Source: Niallia circulans NBRC 13626
GTDB taxonomy: Bacteria; Bacillota; Bacilli; Bacillales; Cytobacillaceae
Reading direction: 5' to 3'
DNA: 64,000 bases
Assembly (NCBI RefSeq): GCF_001591585.1
Contig: NZ_BCVE01000001.1
Span: 310,001 to 374,000, forward strand
In this document: positions 53,826 to 63,991 of the stretch, in pieces
Layout: the number at the start of each line of letters is the position of its first letter
Position numbering within the stretch: the stretch's first letter is position 1
Made by a program: the position numbers and the translations under genes
Notes under the pieces: model-generated
Told to the model about the DNA's origin: nothing
Database searches by the model: none
Seen by the model: only the letters and a program-made list of their open reading frames with translations

Positions 53826-54686
53826 CTATTTCTTACTTAAAAAGGGCTTTATTTTTGGAAATACCTTCAATGCTGTTCGATAAAATACGTCTTCATGGTA
53901 AGTTTCTGGAATGAGCTTTTTTATAAACTCTATATATGGTTCAAATGGGGCTAGCGGCCAATCTGTCCCAAAAAGCAATTTATCATATGATTGGGCAAAA
54001 ACTAATGCATGGCGTAAATGATCGAGAAAAATCCCTTCATGTGCTTCTTCCAGTTCTTTTTTTGTTCCAACGATTAAACCAGATAAATCGGCATATACAT
54101 TCGAATTTTTATAAATAATTTCCGCACCAGTCAATGTCCAAGGATCACCGAAATGTGCCATCATAAAATTCACATTACGATGTTTCACAGCCACTTCATC
54201 AATTGCTAGAGGATGACTATATTTTAAGTATCCTCTTTCAGAGTATGTATCTCCAGTATGGAACACAACTGGTAATTGATACTTTTCTGCTAGTCGATAA
54301 ACAGGTTCATATACTTCATCATAGGCATAAAAAGGGTAGTAGCCTAAATAAATTTTTATTCCCACAACATGTGGCTTTTGAATCTCCTGCTCTAATCGTT
54401 CTTGTGCCGATAAATCCATATCATATGGATTTATCCCAGCACAGCAGACGACATTGTCTGGAACCAATAAGTCCAAATCTAATCCCATTGGAGTCTGGGC
54501 CTTATAATCAGGAAAGCCCATCTCCGGCGTTTCTGTAACCCCCATCCCAATCGCAAGGACAATATCAGCCTTCCTCATCTCTTCTTTCAAGCCATTATAA
54601 CTATAATCTACAAAGGAAAGATCTCGAGCTGTCTCTTTAAACGATCCAATATTTGAGTAGTGTATATGGGCATCAATTATTTTCAT
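53826..54686 (-). CDS. amidohydrolase-family metal hydrolase/decarboxylase
   Basis: A 286-residue TIM-barrel of the amidohydrolase-2 (ACMSD-like) group: IDAHIHYS (HxH), VVGIKIYLGYYPFYAYD, LPVVFHTGDTY (His), VNFMMAHFGDPW (His) and DKLLFGTDWPLAPFEPY (metal Asp). It hydrolyses or decarboxylates a small molecule; substrate unknown. Its start overlaps the 3' end of the 1033-residue GNAT fusion by 14 nt, so the two are coupled and probably share a pathway. Confidence 0.88.
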   Translation of the reverse strand: MKIIDAHIHYSNIGSFKETARDLSFVDYSYNGLKEEMRKADIVLAIGMGVTETPEMGFPDYKAQTPMGLDLDLLVPDNVVCCAGINPYDMDLSAQERLEQEIQKPHVVGIKIYLGYYPFYAYDEVYEPVYRLAEKYQLPVVFHTGDTYSERGYLKYSHPLAIDEVAVKHRNVNFMMAHFGDPWTLTGAEIIYKNSNVYADLSGLIVGTKKELEEAHEGIFLDHLRHALVFAQSYDKLLFGTDWPLAPFEPYIEFIKKLIPETYHEDVFYRTALKVFPKIKPFLSKK

Positions 54687-57600
54687 CTACGTATTCCCTT
54701 TCTGAAAATGCTATTTGCCTTACCTTATTAACTAAAGAAGACTGTAATTCCCCCTCGGTAAACAGAAGATAGGTTGGTTCTGTAAATAAGCGGTTCTCTG
54801 TTCTTCTGCACTTAGCATAGGAAATCAACTGTATCACATCTTTATTACTATAAAAATCTATACCTTTTGATTTATCACTTGCAATATAATAACACTTTTC
54901 TTGCTCTAGCGATAAATAGGAATGACCCTTTATATTAACTTCTTGCTCTTCTGAAGCAACCATATATTGTTTCGTACTCACCTTGTTATCCTGAATATGG
55001 AGAACAGCTTTTTCCTCCTCATTGCAAGTGATAAATAGGTTTGTATGCCATTCTTCTTCTGCCATACGTCTGCCTGCATCATCGATTATTTCTATAAATG
55101 TAATGAGCAAAGGAATCCCTGGCATTGTAAGGAAATATTGTTCATACTTTAACCCCTTCCATTTCTCATGATGCCTTATCGTTGTTACCAGCTTCACACC
55201 AGTCCATTCGTTATGATGGATATCTTTTAGACTAGTAAATGCACAAGCTGTCTCTTCCTTTAAGAGAGAAAATACATTTAAATCTGGCGGACCGTTTTTT
55301 ATACCTCCACACCACGGATTCCACCAACTTTTTGCGATAGGCTTAGGAAAAGCATGCTCCAACCATTCCTTCCCATTTACTACTAAAGAATAGACGCCTG
55401 GATAGTAAGCAGGAGAAGCTTTAAAAGATACTATTCCATTCGAAACATGGTATACGGTAACTCCTTCTTCTATTTTTACTTCTGTTGTCATGTTCTTTCT
55501 GCTTGGCACAAAAAATAAATCATCGTTATCTATTATTTTTGCCGGCAAAGAAATGGTTGTTTTCACTGTGTTTAGCCCTAATTGAAGATCCCTTTGAGGC
55601 TGAATTTGGTAGATTTCTGATGCCCCCGTATCAATTCTCTGTGAATCTCCCTGTCTTTCATTCATTGTTATGGTCATTTCACCTTGTATTGCTTGATTAC
55701 TATAATTCTTTATTCGTACTTTTAAGTCATTATCTCTATCTATAATGAGATTTGCCTCATTAAATTCAACCTTAAATCCTGGGGTAACAGTACTTGCGTG
55801 CTCTCTCTGTAACCCTTCTGCTGCTAACTCCCATTGCTGCCAATTACGATAGGCACCGATATTTACACTGATGGGCGAAAAAGCAACGGATTCATTTTTT
55901 CCGAGTATGCTTGTCGCCTCTACATGCACCTTCCAATTATCCATTTTGATGCGGGCCTCTTTAGCCCATGCAACACCGAATGGGGTAGAGTTTGGAGAAG
56001 TAAAATACCAATTCCCCGTTATATCCTTTGAATTTAATTCAAAAGGTTGTACTAGGTTCCATTCATTAAAGGAAACAACTTCCCCATTTAAAGGGAAATA
56101 GAGATTCTGCCATATGTCAAAAAATGTTTCCTGTACACTGATTTCTTTTTCTTCCAAACTATTATTAGTAATTGTTATCCAACGTTTAATCAACCCTTCT
56201 GCAAAGAGCTGATTTGTTAACATAATATCCAGATACGGAAAAGCATTAGACTTAAAGAATAGCTCTAGTTTAATACTGTTTCCAGTCTTTTCTGTACGAA
56301 CTTTATATGGCTTTTGTTTAGACAGCTCATTGGAATAAGGCTTTCCAATAGACGGTGCAAACAGAGCAAAGTCTGTATGAGCAATTTCTGTCGTAAGATC
56401 TATTTTGCTTACGGTAAGTTGATGTGGACCATTATAAACCTGCCAACTCTTTTCTTGTTCTACTACAAACTGTTCGCCAATCCCTTTTAAGGCAAGCGCA
56501 ATTTCCTTTTCAAATGTTAAAATCCCCTGCTCATTCTCCACAATTTCTCCTATGATTTTTTCTTTAAAACTGCCGCAGCTCTTCACTTGAACCGGAATTC
56601 GAATCCACTTCTTCGCTTTTTTAGCCAGTGCGAATGAATACTTATCCCCTTCAAAATATAAGTGGCCATTTTTGGGAATGGTGAAATATCCATTAATATC
56701 TTTTTCTAAATTATTACTAATCTCTAAATCTAAGTAAGTCTTCATTCCATTCGCTAAAATGGCCTCTATTTCCTTTCCCTCTATAGAAATAGGCGCTTGC
56801 GGGAAAACCCCCAGTTGTAAGCTTGTTTCTAATCCATTAATTCTAACTGTAACCTTTAATGCTGGAAAGGTCTTTCCATCTACAGGTTCTTCTCCTTTTT
56901 TAATCGTAAAGGGAGAAGAAATCGCTATTTCTTGATTACCCTTTATCTCTTGAGAACTTTGAAAACTGCATTGAATTCTGCCCTGATTATCTGCCAATGC
57001 TTCTAAGGAAAGCGGGTTTGCTGTTTTATTTTTCATCTTTAAATAGACCTTATGCTCTATTTCTTCTATACATTTATGATTGTCCATTGTTAATTCAATC
57101 TGAAAATCCTTTGTTTCCAAAGAGCAGATTCCTCTACTTGTTTTTTCAAATTTTACAACAACAGTCTCTGTTTCTTTTTGCCAAATATATTCATAATGTG
57201 TAAAACCTCTTTTAATCATCCCATCTGGCTTTATTTCAAGATTTCTTTTTAAATCTGCATACCAATCCATGTTCTTTAAATAATGATTCATTACTTCATC
57301 ATTTCGGACAGTTGGGATAAAATTCATAAGATGAGTATATTGGTCATTATCCTCCCAAAAAAAACCGCAGCGTTTATATAATGGAACTGCCTTAAGATTA
57401 CCTGCCCAAGTATATAAATCAAGTCTTGGCCATTTTAATTCTGTCGCTGCATTGAGGGCATGCAGTAAAAGCAGCTTACCAATTTTCTTGCCATGATAAT
57501 CTGGACGAACATTTAATAAAGGAACATACAAGGCCCCTGCATCTTCTTTATAAACAGAAAAACCACAGTACCCTACTACTTCTTCTCCTATAACAGCTAA

Positions 57601-57774
57601 GAATGTATCAATATTATCTGAGCTTTGCTGTTGATCGCGTACTTGTTCTTCTGTTTTTCCTGTTCCTCCCCAAGAATCTTTACTTTTTGTCCACATGTCG
57701 GCCACTTTACCAGCAAGACCATCATGGTAGCTTACTATTTTAATTGCCTCTGAACCCTTGATTATCTTTTCCAC
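54673..57774 (-). CDS. giant GNAT fusion protein (GNAT plus beta-rich carbohydrate-active-like region)
   Basis: A 1033-residue cytosolic protein without signal peptide. Residues about 10-155 are a GNAT domain (FLAVIGEEVVGYCGFSVY, LNVRPDYHGKKIGKLLLLHAL with the acetyl-CoA loop, YTWAGNLKAVPLYKRCGF). The remaining 850 residues contain repeated beta-sandwich segments (LKMKNKTANPLSL, VRIKNYSNQAIQGEMTITM) and a C-terminal part like galactose-mutarotase/glycosidase folds (SPAYYPGVYSLVVNGKEWLEHAF, SWWNPWCGGI). GTG start with AGAGGG. Coupled upstream to a 21-codon ORF and downstream to the amidohydrolase. Function unknown; perhaps acetylation of a sugar or peptide. Confidence 0.75.
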   Translation of the reverse strand: MEKIIKGSEAIKIVSYHDGLAGKVADMWTKSKDSWGGTGKTEEQVRDQQQSSDNIDTFLAVIGEEVVGYCGFSVYKEDAGALYVPLLNVRPDYHGKKIGKLLLLHALNAATELKWPRLDLYTWAGNLKAVPLYKRCGFFWEDNDQYTHLMNFIPTVRNDEVMNHYLKNMDWYADLKRNLEIKPDGMIKRGFTHYEYIWQKETETVVVKFEKTSRGICSLETKDFQIELTMDNHKCIEEIEHKVYLKMKNKTANPLSLEALADNQGRIQCSFQSSQEIKGNQEIAISSPFTIKKGEEPVDGKTFPALKVTVRINGLETSLQLGVFPQAPISIEGKEIEAILANGMKTYLDLEISNNLEKDINGYFTIPKNGHLYFEGDKYSFALAKKAKKWIRIPVQVKSCGSFKEKIIGEIVENEQGILTFEKEIALALKGIGEQFVVEQEKSWQVYNGPHQLTVSKIDLTTEIAHTDFALFAPSIGKPYSNELSKQKPYKVRTEKTGNSIKLELFFKSNAFPYLDIMLTNQLFAEGLIKRWITITNNSLEEKEISVQETFFDIWQNLYFPLNGEVVSFNEWNLVQPFELNSKDITGNWYFTSPNSTPFGVAWAKEARIKMDNWKVHVEATSILGKNESVAFSPISVNIGAYRNWQQWELAAEGLQREHASTVTPGFKVEFNEANLIIDRDNDLKVRIKNYSNQAIQGEMTITMNERQGDSQRIDTGASEIYQIQPQRDLQLGLNTVKTTISLPAKIIDNDDLFFVPSRKNMTTEVKIEEGVTVYHVSNGIVSFKASPAYYPGVYSLVVNGKEWLEHAFPKPIAKSWWNPWCGGIKNGPPDLNVFSLLKEETACAFTSLKDIHHNEWTGVKLVTTIRHHEKWKGLKYEQYFLTMPGIPLLITFIEIIDDAGRRMAEEEWHTNLFITCNEEEKAVLHIQDNKVSTKQYMVASEEQEVNIKGHSYLSLEQEKCYYIASDKSKGIDFYSNKDVIQLISYAKCRRTENRLFTEPTYLLFTEGELQSSLVNKVRQIAFSEREYVDENN

Positions 57775-57839
57775 TAAGAACCCTCTTTCCTCTTATTTTC
57801 CATTTTTGTTTGCATTGTTACTTCTTTATTTGTATTCAT
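57774..57839 (-). CDS. 21-codon leader ORF coupled to the GNAT fusion
   Basis: ATG with a very strong AAAGGAGGAGTTAGG site opens a 21-codon ORF (begins MNTNKEVTMQTKMENK). Its TAG stop shares one base with the GTG start of the large gene (TAGTG). The ORF is hydrophilic and basic and also encodes the next Shine-Dalgarno (AGAGGG). It may promote re-initiation on the GTG start. No product function claimed. Confidence 0.5.
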   Translation of the reverse strand: MNTNKEVTMQTKMENKRKEGS

Positions 57840-58087
57840 CCTAACTCCTCCTTTCTTTATTGTAGGAATGTTTTTCCAATATTCCTATTCTATCGTATTA
57901 TTATTGAGAATTTTTGTAAAGATACCATAATAATAATTTTTCTAATAATTATGTATATCCAACAAAACTAGACAAAGCTCGTCAAAGGATTTTTTTTTCT
58001 TTTCGCGAAAATTATAAAGACAAGGGTTTTAAACGTCCTTCTTGCCATTGGTCTGTTTCGATTATTTTATAATGAGGGGTGTGTAGA

Positions 58088-58681
58088 ATGTTAAGCGTAC
58101 AATCAAAAGAACTTACGATTAAGGAAGAAAACAGCAAATTATTAAGTGTGAAGGAAGCTGCAGAATATATTAATGAAGGTCCTGGAGTTGTTCGAAATTG
58201 GTTAAGAGAATTGAAAACACTCATACCAGTTATTATTGGCGAAAATGGCTACCGATATTTCGATCAAAAAAGCTTAGACATTTTAGTAAAAGTTAAACAA
58301 ATGCGTAATGAAAAACAAATGTCTTTAAGACAAATTGAAGATGAGCTGACAAGCCCTTTACCCTCTATCCCCATTGCCGCTGAAGCTACGGAAAAAATTC
58401 TTCAAGATTTACAAACAATCAAAGAAGAATTAGAACTTCAAAAAAATTTCAATCAAGTATTAGTACAGCAACTAAAAAAGCAGCAAGAGCATATCGAATT
58501 TCAACAAGAACATATTGCCAGTCAAGAAAGAAAAATAACTTTATTAGAAAATCCAATTGTTCTAAAAGAAAAAGAGGAACAATACTATGCTAAATCTAGA
58601 AAAAAGAAGCTGGCCGATCTCAATGAGCGGGAAACAAAGGAGAAAAAAAGTGGATTTATCCGCCTCTTTTCTTATCGTTAA
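58088..58681 (+). CDS. MerR-type HTH coiled-coil protein (RacA/DUF3967-like)
   Basis: A 197-residue protein: N-terminal winged helix (LLSVKEAAEYINEGPGVVRNWLREL, GYRYFDQKSLDIL, MSLRQIEDEL; about 18-85) and a long coiled coil (about 100-160, rich in Gln/Lys/Glu), ending in a basic tail. This layout resembles RacA, the chromosome-anchoring protein of sporulating Bacillus, and the DUF3967 group often encoded near it. No effector domain is present. ATG 58088 with GAGGGG. Ended by the terminator 58696-58766. Confidence 0.7.
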   Translation: MLSVQSKELTIKEENSKLLSVKEAAEYINEGPGVVRNWLRELKTLIPVIIGENGYRYFDQKSLDILVKVKQMRNEKQMSLRQIEDELTSPLPSIPIAAEATEKILQDLQTIKEELELQKNFNQVLVQQLKKQQEHIEFQQEHIASQERKITLLENPIVLKEKEEQYYAKSRKKKLADLNERETKEKKSGFIRLFSYR

Positions 58682-58695
58682 TCGTTCCTTATCAT

Positions 58696-58766
58696 AAAAA
58701 ATAAGGATCTTCAGCCCTTTAGTGAAAGGGTGTTCATTCACTAAAAGCAGAAGATCCCTATTTTTT
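58696..58766. terminator. bidirectional terminator
   Basis: AAAAATA/GGATCTTC pairs with GAAGATCC/TATTTTT across 70 nt, with an inner TTTAGTGAA/TTCACTAAA stem, between the convergent MerR-like and gpx genes. T-runs in both directions. Confidence 0.88.
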
Positions 58767-58773
58767 TCTGTTA

Positions 58774-59250
58774 TCAGATGAGCTTTTCAATATCCGCTTT
58801 TATCTCACTAGGACTTGTACTTGGTGCATAGCGGTCCACGACATTTCCATTTCGATCAATAAGAAACTTCGTAAAATTCCACTTGATTGCTTTCACACCT
58901 AATGTACCTGGTGCTTCTTTTGTTAAATATTGATAAAGAGGATCTGCCTCTTTTCCATTCACATCAATTTTAGCAAACATCGGAAAAGTCACACCGTAAT
59001 TCATTTCACAGAATGATTTTATTTCTTCATTCGTTCCCGGATCTTGACTCATAAATTGATTACTTGGAAAACCTAGAACAACAAACCCCTCCTCTTTAAA
59101 CTTTTGATACAATTCTTGCAGCTCTTTAAATTGAGGAGTAAAACCACATTTACTTGCAGTATTCACAATTAATATGATATTCCCTTTAAAATCGCTTAAT
59201 GCCTGCATTTTTCCATCCATCGTTTTTACTTTAAAATCGTAAATGCTCAT
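58774..59250 (-). CDS. glutathione peroxidase-like thiol peroxidase
   Basis: A 158-residue Gpx-family enzyme: [19 protein letters not shown] with peroxidatic Cys 35 (no selenocysteine), VLGFPSNQF (Gln) and [14 protein letters not shown] (Trp, Asn), the active-site tetrad. Bacillus homologues (BsaA) probably use thioredoxin or bacillithiol rather than glutathione. ATG with GGAG upstream; 12 nt after the gene at 59263, with which it forms an operon. Confidence 0.93.
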   Translation of the reverse strand: MSIYDFKVKTMDGKMQALSDFKGNIILIVNTASKCGFTPQFKELQELYQKFKEEGFVVLGFPSNQFMSQDPGTNEEIKSFCEMNYGVTFPMFAKIDVNGKEADPLYQYLTKEAPGTLGVKAIKWNFTKFLIDRNGNVVDRYAPSTSPSEIKADIEKLI

Positions 59251-59262
59251 TTTACAATCTCC

Positions 59263-59799
59263 TTATACAGTTAATAATGAATCAATCGATTGAAGGGCAG
59301 CTAAAGTTTTTTCCATAAATTCCATCATCGTAATCATATCATCTATCTGTTCTTCTGTGATTAAACGATTAAAATCAATCGTAATATGATTCAGTATCGT
59401 TTGCTCCGCCTCAAGTGGCTGATAGCTGATTTCTTGCCTAATCTTCAAGTCTTTTCCCCATATATCTTCCACTAATTGCTGTAATAGTGGATAAAGAGTT
59501 TTGTCTTGCTTATGGCGTAAAAAAAGATGAATATAAACGGTAGCACCAATCCATTTTTCTTTTTTTACACTTTCTAATAGTTCCGCCGATAAATTTTGTA
59601 AATCAGCGGATAATTCAAACATTAGCTTAGCATTTTGTTGATTTTTCAATCGAAAAGTAATGGTATAATTTCTTGATAGCTTACTACTATTAAATACATC
59701 ATTTCGATCTAAGACAATAATATCGCCATCTAAATCTTTATCATATATTAAGCCTTCCATTACTGTTCTCATATTTTCAAACGCAGTGGGATCAAACAT
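59263..59799 (-). CDS. conserved hypothetical protein
   Basis: A 178-residue soluble protein with alternating strands and helices (MFDPTAFENMRTVMEGLIYDKDL; YTITFRLKNQQNAKLMFELSADLQNLSAEL; IGATVYIHLFLRH) and a helical C-terminus. No Cys and no membrane segment. I do not recognise the family. AGGAG 8 nt before ATG. It lies 35 nt after fhs and 12 nt before gpx, so it may be cotranscribed with gpx. Confidence 0.7.
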   Translation of the reverse strand: MFDPTAFENMRTVMEGLIYDKDLDGDIIVLDRNDVFNSSKLSRNYTITFRLKNQQNAKLMFELSADLQNLSAELLESVKKEKWIGATVYIHLFLRHKQDKTLYPLLQQLVEDIWGKDLKIRQEISYQPLEAEQTILNHITIDFNRLITEEQIDDMITMMEFMEKTLAALQSIDSLLTV

Positions 59800-59834
59800 C
59801 CTTTGTTCTCCTTTTTCCTAAATACAACCGTATT

Positions 59835-61505
59835 TTAAAACAATCCAACTGCTTTACCGTCTTCATCAACGTCCATGTTTAAAGCAGCAGGAGTTTTCGG
59901 TAAACCTGGCATTGTCATGACTTCACCAGTGAGTGCTACAAGGAAGCCTGCCCCAATAGATGGCTTGAATTCACGAATTGTAATCGAAAATCCTTCTGGT
60001 CTGCCAATTAATGATGGATCATCCGATAAAGAATATTGTGTCTTCGCCATACAAATAGGAAGATGTCCCCAACCATATTTTTCAAAGTCGGCAATCTGTT
60101 TCTTTGCTTTAGAAGAATATTCTACCCTATTCGCACCATAAATTTTTGTTGCAATCGCATGCACTTTCTCTTCTATCGTAGTATTAAGCGAATATAAATG
60201 TTGAAATCTTTGTTCCTTCTTTTCGAGAATCGCTAAAACCTTTTGAGCAAGCTCTATACCGCCATTTCCACCTTTTTCCCAAACCTCTGTTAAAGCAACG
60301 GGAATCTGTGCTTGTTCACAAAGCTCTTTTAACACGCTAATTTCTAATTCAGTATCTGTTACGAATTTATTAATAGCTACAACAAAAGGTAAACCGAATT
60401 CTTTAATACTGTCCACATGCTTTTGTAAATTAGCGAAACCTGCTCGCAGCGCTTCTATATTTTCAACCCCAAGCTCCTTCTTTGCTACTCCTCCATGCAT
60501 TTTTAACGCACGAATTGTCGCAACTATCACGACGATTTCCGGATCTATCTCTTTATTTCTAGCCTTAATATTTAAAAATTTCTCTGCTCCTAAATCCGCA
60601 CCAAATCCAGCTTCTGTGACAACATAATCTCCTAATTTGGCAGCAGCAGCAGTTGCTATGACACTATTGCAGCCATGGGCAATATTGGCAAACGGACCGC
60701 CATGAATAATCGCTGGAGAATGCTCGATTGTTTGAACCAAGTTTGGTTTAATTGCGTCTTTTAGTAGTAATGTAAGCGCACCTTCTACTTTCAAATCTCC
60801 CACGGTTACAGGTTCTCTGTCTACATTATACGCAACGACCATTCGAGCTAATCGAACTTTTAAATCCTTAATATCTGCAGCCAGACATAATACAGCCATA
60901 ATTTCAGAAGCAACCGTAATGTCAAAGCCATCCTCTCTCGGAACTCCTTGTAATGGACCACCTAAACCAATCACTACTTTTCGCAGCGCACGATCGTTTA
61001 GATCAACTGCTCTTTTCCAGACTATACGGCGCTGATCAATACGACATTCATTCCCTTGATGTATATGATTATCTACTAAAGCTGCCAGCGCATTATTTGC
61101 TGTTGTAATGGCATGAAGATCTCCAGTAAAATGCAGATTAATATCCTCCATAGGTAATACCTGTGCTTTACCGCCCCCTGCAGCCCCTCCTTTTATGCCC
61201 ATTGTTGGACCTAAAGATGGTTCTCTCATTGCTATGACGGTTTTTCTCTGTAATTTATTCAACGCATCCCCTAATCCAACTGTAACAGTTGATTTGCCTT
61301 CGCCAGCAGGAGTTGGATTAATAGCCGTCACAAGGATAAGTTTACCTGATTTATTCTTTTTCAACTTATTTAAGGTAGATGCTGTGATTTTCGCTTTATA
61401 TTTTCCATATAATTCAAGATCATCTTCTGATAAACCAAGCCTCTCAGCAATATGTATTATTGGTTTCATAACTGCTTGTTGAGCAATTTCGATGTCAGAT
61501 TTCAT
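59835..61505 (-). CDS. fhs: formate--tetrahydrofolate ligase
   Basis: A 556-residue FTHFS: N-terminal [13 protein letters not shown]-loop [56 protein letters not shown] (in part), and [19 protein letters not shown]. It makes 10-formyl-THF from formate, ATP and THF. Not present in B. subtilis but found in many other Bacillaceae. GGAGG-type site before ATG. It faces away from metA; both feed or use one-carbon and methionine metabolism. Confidence 0.97.
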   Translation of the reverse strand: MKSDIEIAQQAVMKPIIHIAERLGLSEDDLELYGKYKAKITASTLNKLKKNKSGKLILVTAINPTPAGEGKSTVTVGLGDALNKLQRKTVIAMREPSLGPTMGIKGGAAGGGKAQVLPMEDINLHFTGDLHAITTANNALAALVDNHIHQGNECRIDQRRIVWKRAVDLNDRALRKVVIGLGGPLQGVPREDGFDITVASEIMAVLCLAADIKDLKVRLARMVVAYNVDREPVTVGDLKVEGALTLLLKDAIKPNLVQTIEHSPAIIHGGPFANIAHGCNSVIATAAAAKLGDYVVTEAGFGADLGAEKFLNIKARNKEIDPEIVVIVATIRALKMHGGVAKKELGVENIEALRAGFANLQKHVDSIKEFGLPFVVAINKFVTDTELEISVLKELCEQAQIPVALTEVWEKGGNGGIELAQKVLAILEKKEQRFQHLYSLNTTIEEKVHAIATKIYGANRVEYSSKAKKQIADFEKYGWGHLPICMAKTQYSLSDDPSLIGRPEGFSITIREFKPSIGAGFLVALTGEVMTMPGLPKTPAALNMDVDEDGKAVGLF

Positions 61506-61706
61506 TTACGTCTATACCTCCATGATTATCCTCTGCTAATTTCGGTCTTCCTTTTAACATTGTACATTAAATGAGACGTGATACATACACGTTTCGACAA
61601 AATCATTATCTTACAAACATACTTATTATGTATCCACTAATCCTTTTTAACATTTCTTCCTTCCAAAAGATTATATAATATCTTTCAAAAATTCAAAACA
61701 TTATGA
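61506..61706. other. divergent fhs-metA intergenic region
   Basis: Holds the fhs promoter presumably. I find no S-box, T-box or other known riboswitch core before metA. Confidence 0.45.
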
Positions 61707-61735
61707 TTGCGACATATTCAAATCAAACTTATAAT
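61707..61735 (+). promoter_or_regulatory. metA: SigA promoter of metA
   Basis: TTGCGA (61707-61712), 17-nt spacer, perfect TATAAT (61730-61735). Leader of about 125 nt to the metA ATG. Confidence 0.75.
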
Positions 61736-61866
61736 AAGCTATGATATTGATGGGAGAAAGTAATAACTAATTTATCGTTTAAAACCGATTGTTATGAAAA
61801 AAATGCAGTAAGCACCACTGACATTACTGAAAAGACGATTATAACTTTAGGAGGAGACATACCTTT

Positions 61867-62775
61867 ATGCCTATTAGAATTCCTCAACTTTTGCCAGCAC
61901 GAGAAATACTGGAAGATGAAAATATATTTGTAATGGAAGAAGGGCGTGCAAGAACCCAGGATATTCGACCATTAAACATATTAATATTAAACTTAATGCC
62001 TCAAAAAGAAAAAACGGAGGTACAAATATTGCGATTGCTTGGTAACACTCCTTTGCAGGTCAATATCTCCTTTTTAAGAACAGCATCGTATGAATCAAAG
62101 AATACAAGTTCCTATCATTTAGAACAATTTTATCGCGATTTTGCAGCAATAAAAACAAATAAATACGATGGAATGATTATTACAGGAGCCCCTGTTGAAT
62201 TAATGAGTTTTGAAGAAGTAGATTATTGGGATGAGTTAACCCAAATAATGGAATGGTCGAAAACAAATGTGACATCTACTTTACATATTTGCTGGGGTGC
62301 ACAAGCAGCTTTATTTCACCATTTTGGGATTAATAAGTATGAACTGGATCAAAAGTGTTATGGAATTTATTCCCACCATGTATTAAATCCGTCAGATAAA
62401 TTAATGCGTGGTTTTGATGACAGCTATTTAGCTCCACATTCAAGATATACTAATGTATCAAGTGAAGAAATCAATGCACACCCAAACCTTGAGCTGCTGT
62501 CTGCCTCTGATGAAGCTGGCGCCTTTATTATTAGTGGAAATAAAGGCAAACAAATCATGGTTACTGGTCACTTAGAGTATGATGCTAGCACACTTGCTGA
62601 AGAATACAAACGAGATAAAGAAAAAGGTTTAAACATTCATCTGCCTCTTGGATATTTTCCCGAGAATAATCCGAGTAAAAAGCCATTAAATAGCTGGCGA
62701 TCCCATGCTCATTTACTATTTTCCAACTGGCTGAATTATTATGTCTATCAAGAAACACCTTATGAGTGGAAATAA
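61867..62775 (+). CDS. metA: homoserine O-acetyltransferase MetA
   Basis: A 302-residue MetA (class I amidotransferase fold): nucleophile Cys 142 in [23 protein letters not shown] and VTGHLEYD with the catalytic His/Glu. Residue 111 is Glu; in the characterised B. cereus enzyme Glu 111 selects acetyl-CoA, whereas Gly selects succinyl-CoA. So this enzyme probably makes O-acetylhomoserine for methionine synthesis despite the common succinyltransferase name. TAGGAGGAG precedes ATG. Ended by a strong terminator. Confidence 0.96.
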   Translation: MPIRIPQLLPAREILEDENIFVMEEGRARTQDIRPLNILILNLMPQKEKTEVQILRLLGNTPLQVNISFLRTASYESKNTSSYHLEQFYRDFAAIKTNKYDGMIITGAPVELMSFEEVDYWDELTQIMEWSKTNVTSTLHICWGAQAALFHHFGINKYELDQKCYGIYSHHVLNPSDKLMRGFDDSYLAPHSRYTNVSSEEINAHPNLELLSASDEAGAFIISGNKGKQIMVTGHLEYDASTLAEEYKRDKEKGLNIHLPLGYFPENNPSKKPLNSWRSHAHLLFSNWLNYYVYQETPYEWK

Positions 62776-62812
62776 AAATGCACCAAGTAAAAAAGACTGG
62801 CACATAAGATTC

Positions 62813-62846
62813 AAACCCAAACGAAGATTATCGTTTGGGTTTTTTA
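62813..62846 (+). terminator. metA: intrinsic terminator of metA
   Basis: AAACCCAAACGA (62813-62824), 6-nt loop, TCGTTTGGGTTT (62831-62842), then TTTT. Perfect 12-bp stem. Confidence 0.93.
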
Positions 62847-62858
62847 ATGATAGACTAT

Positions 62859-63563
62859 TTAGCTGTTATTTCCTCCATTATTCGAAAAATAAACTTCTTC
62901 ATATGGCTGAATAACCACAAAGCCCTCTCCGGAAAATTTCATTTGAATAGATTCTCCGCTGCCTCTCCCAAAAAACGATTTAAGAGTTATGTCTGTTACA
63001 AATTCTGGTTGTAGACTTCCCGACCAAGCAACTGTCGCATTAGGATCTGTGAATACCGGGTTATTTGGAGTAACTCTTAACGTTAATGGTTCGTAATGTG
63101 ACGTAATGGCGACGATGCCACTTCCTGACAGGTTGATATTAAATAAGCCGCCAGATAGCATCCCGGCAATTCTTTTCATTAACTTAATATCCCATTTGAT
63201 AGACGGCTCAAATGCCAGTAAATCATTTCCATTTACAAAGATAGAATCACCATTTAAACGGAGAATGGATATTTTCTTTCCTTGGTCAGCTAAGTAAAGT
63301 TTCCCCGTTCCTTCTGCTTTCATTAAGGAAGCACCTTCACCAGTTAACGCTTTTTTAAACATTTTACCTATTCCATGTTCCAAAATACCTTCGCGGGTAA
63401 AACGAATGTTTCCTCGATAAGAAACCATACTTCCTGCTTTCGCCCAAATTTTATTTGTTAAATTAATTTCAAGCATTCTTTCAGTTTCTAGTTCGAAAAC
63501 TCCTTCATTTTTATCTTGCTGCTCTGTCTTAACTAAAAATTCCTCTAAGTCATATCTCCCCAT
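62859..63563 (-). CDS. AIM24-family protein
   Basis: A 234-residue beta-rich protein with VFELETERMLEINLTNKIWAKAGSMVSYRG, GEGASLMKAEGTGKLYLADQGKKISIL, IVAITSHYEPLTLRVTPNNPVFTDPNATVAWSG (in part) and GEGFVVIQPYEE, the AIM24/TIGR00266 (COG2013) signature. Function poorly known in bacteria. No signal peptide. GAGGTG before ATG. Confidence 0.88.
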   Translation of the reverse strand: MGRYDLEEFLVKTEQQDKNEGVFELETERMLEINLTNKIWAKAGSMVSYRGNIRFTREGILEHGIGKMFKKALTGEGASLMKAEGTGKLYLADQGKKISILRLNGDSIFVNGNDLLAFEPSIKWDIKLMKRIAGMLSGGLFNINLSGSGIVAITSHYEPLTLRVTPNNPVFTDPNATVAWSGSLQPEFVTDITLKSFFGRGSGESIQMKFSGEGFVVIQPYEEVYFSNNGGNNS

Positions 63564-63778
63564 TTTCTCACCTCTTCTAAAATTGTTAATTTAAGGATAT
63601 CATTTAGCTAGTTGCATGAAAATAAAAATATAGGGTAAGGTTAAATATATTTTCTTCTATAATCTATCACTGCAGCCGGCAATTCATGATAATTTTAAAC
63701 GTGTTTGTATATACTATTTTATATACATTAATTGGTAAGAAAAAAATCATATGTGATTACGAAGGAAAGGGGCTAATT

Positions 63779-63991
63779 ATGGAAAAAATTGTTGCAGTAG
63801 AGCGAAATTATATGGGAGACATTATTAGTTTTAAAACATCTAATGGTAGAGTAATTTCCTATCGAAAAGCTTTGCTTGATATCGAAACTGGGGTAATTGA
63901 TGGAGTAGATGTTGTGGAAAATGAAAGAGAGCAAGAAGATTTATCCTACTCGATAATAGATAACTTTGACAATTATCCACCTATTTTTTAA
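63779..63991 (+). CDS. DUF3892-like small protein
   Basis: A 70-residue protein: IVAVERNYMGDIISFKTSNGRVISYRKALLDIETGVIDGVDVVE (in parts) matches the DUF3892 pattern of a short beta-domain ending in G-I-x-G-V. Acidic C-terminus. ATG 63779 with AAAGGGG; the in-frame upstream extension lacks a site. Function unknown. Confidence 0.72.
   Translation: MEKIVAVERNYMGDIISFKTSNGRVISYRKALLDIETGVIDGVDVVENEREQEDLSYSIIDNFDNYPPIF

Noticed and set aside
61736-61866. S-box (SAM) riboswitch before metA
   Set aside because: No S-box core sequences and no leader terminator; only small weak hairpins.
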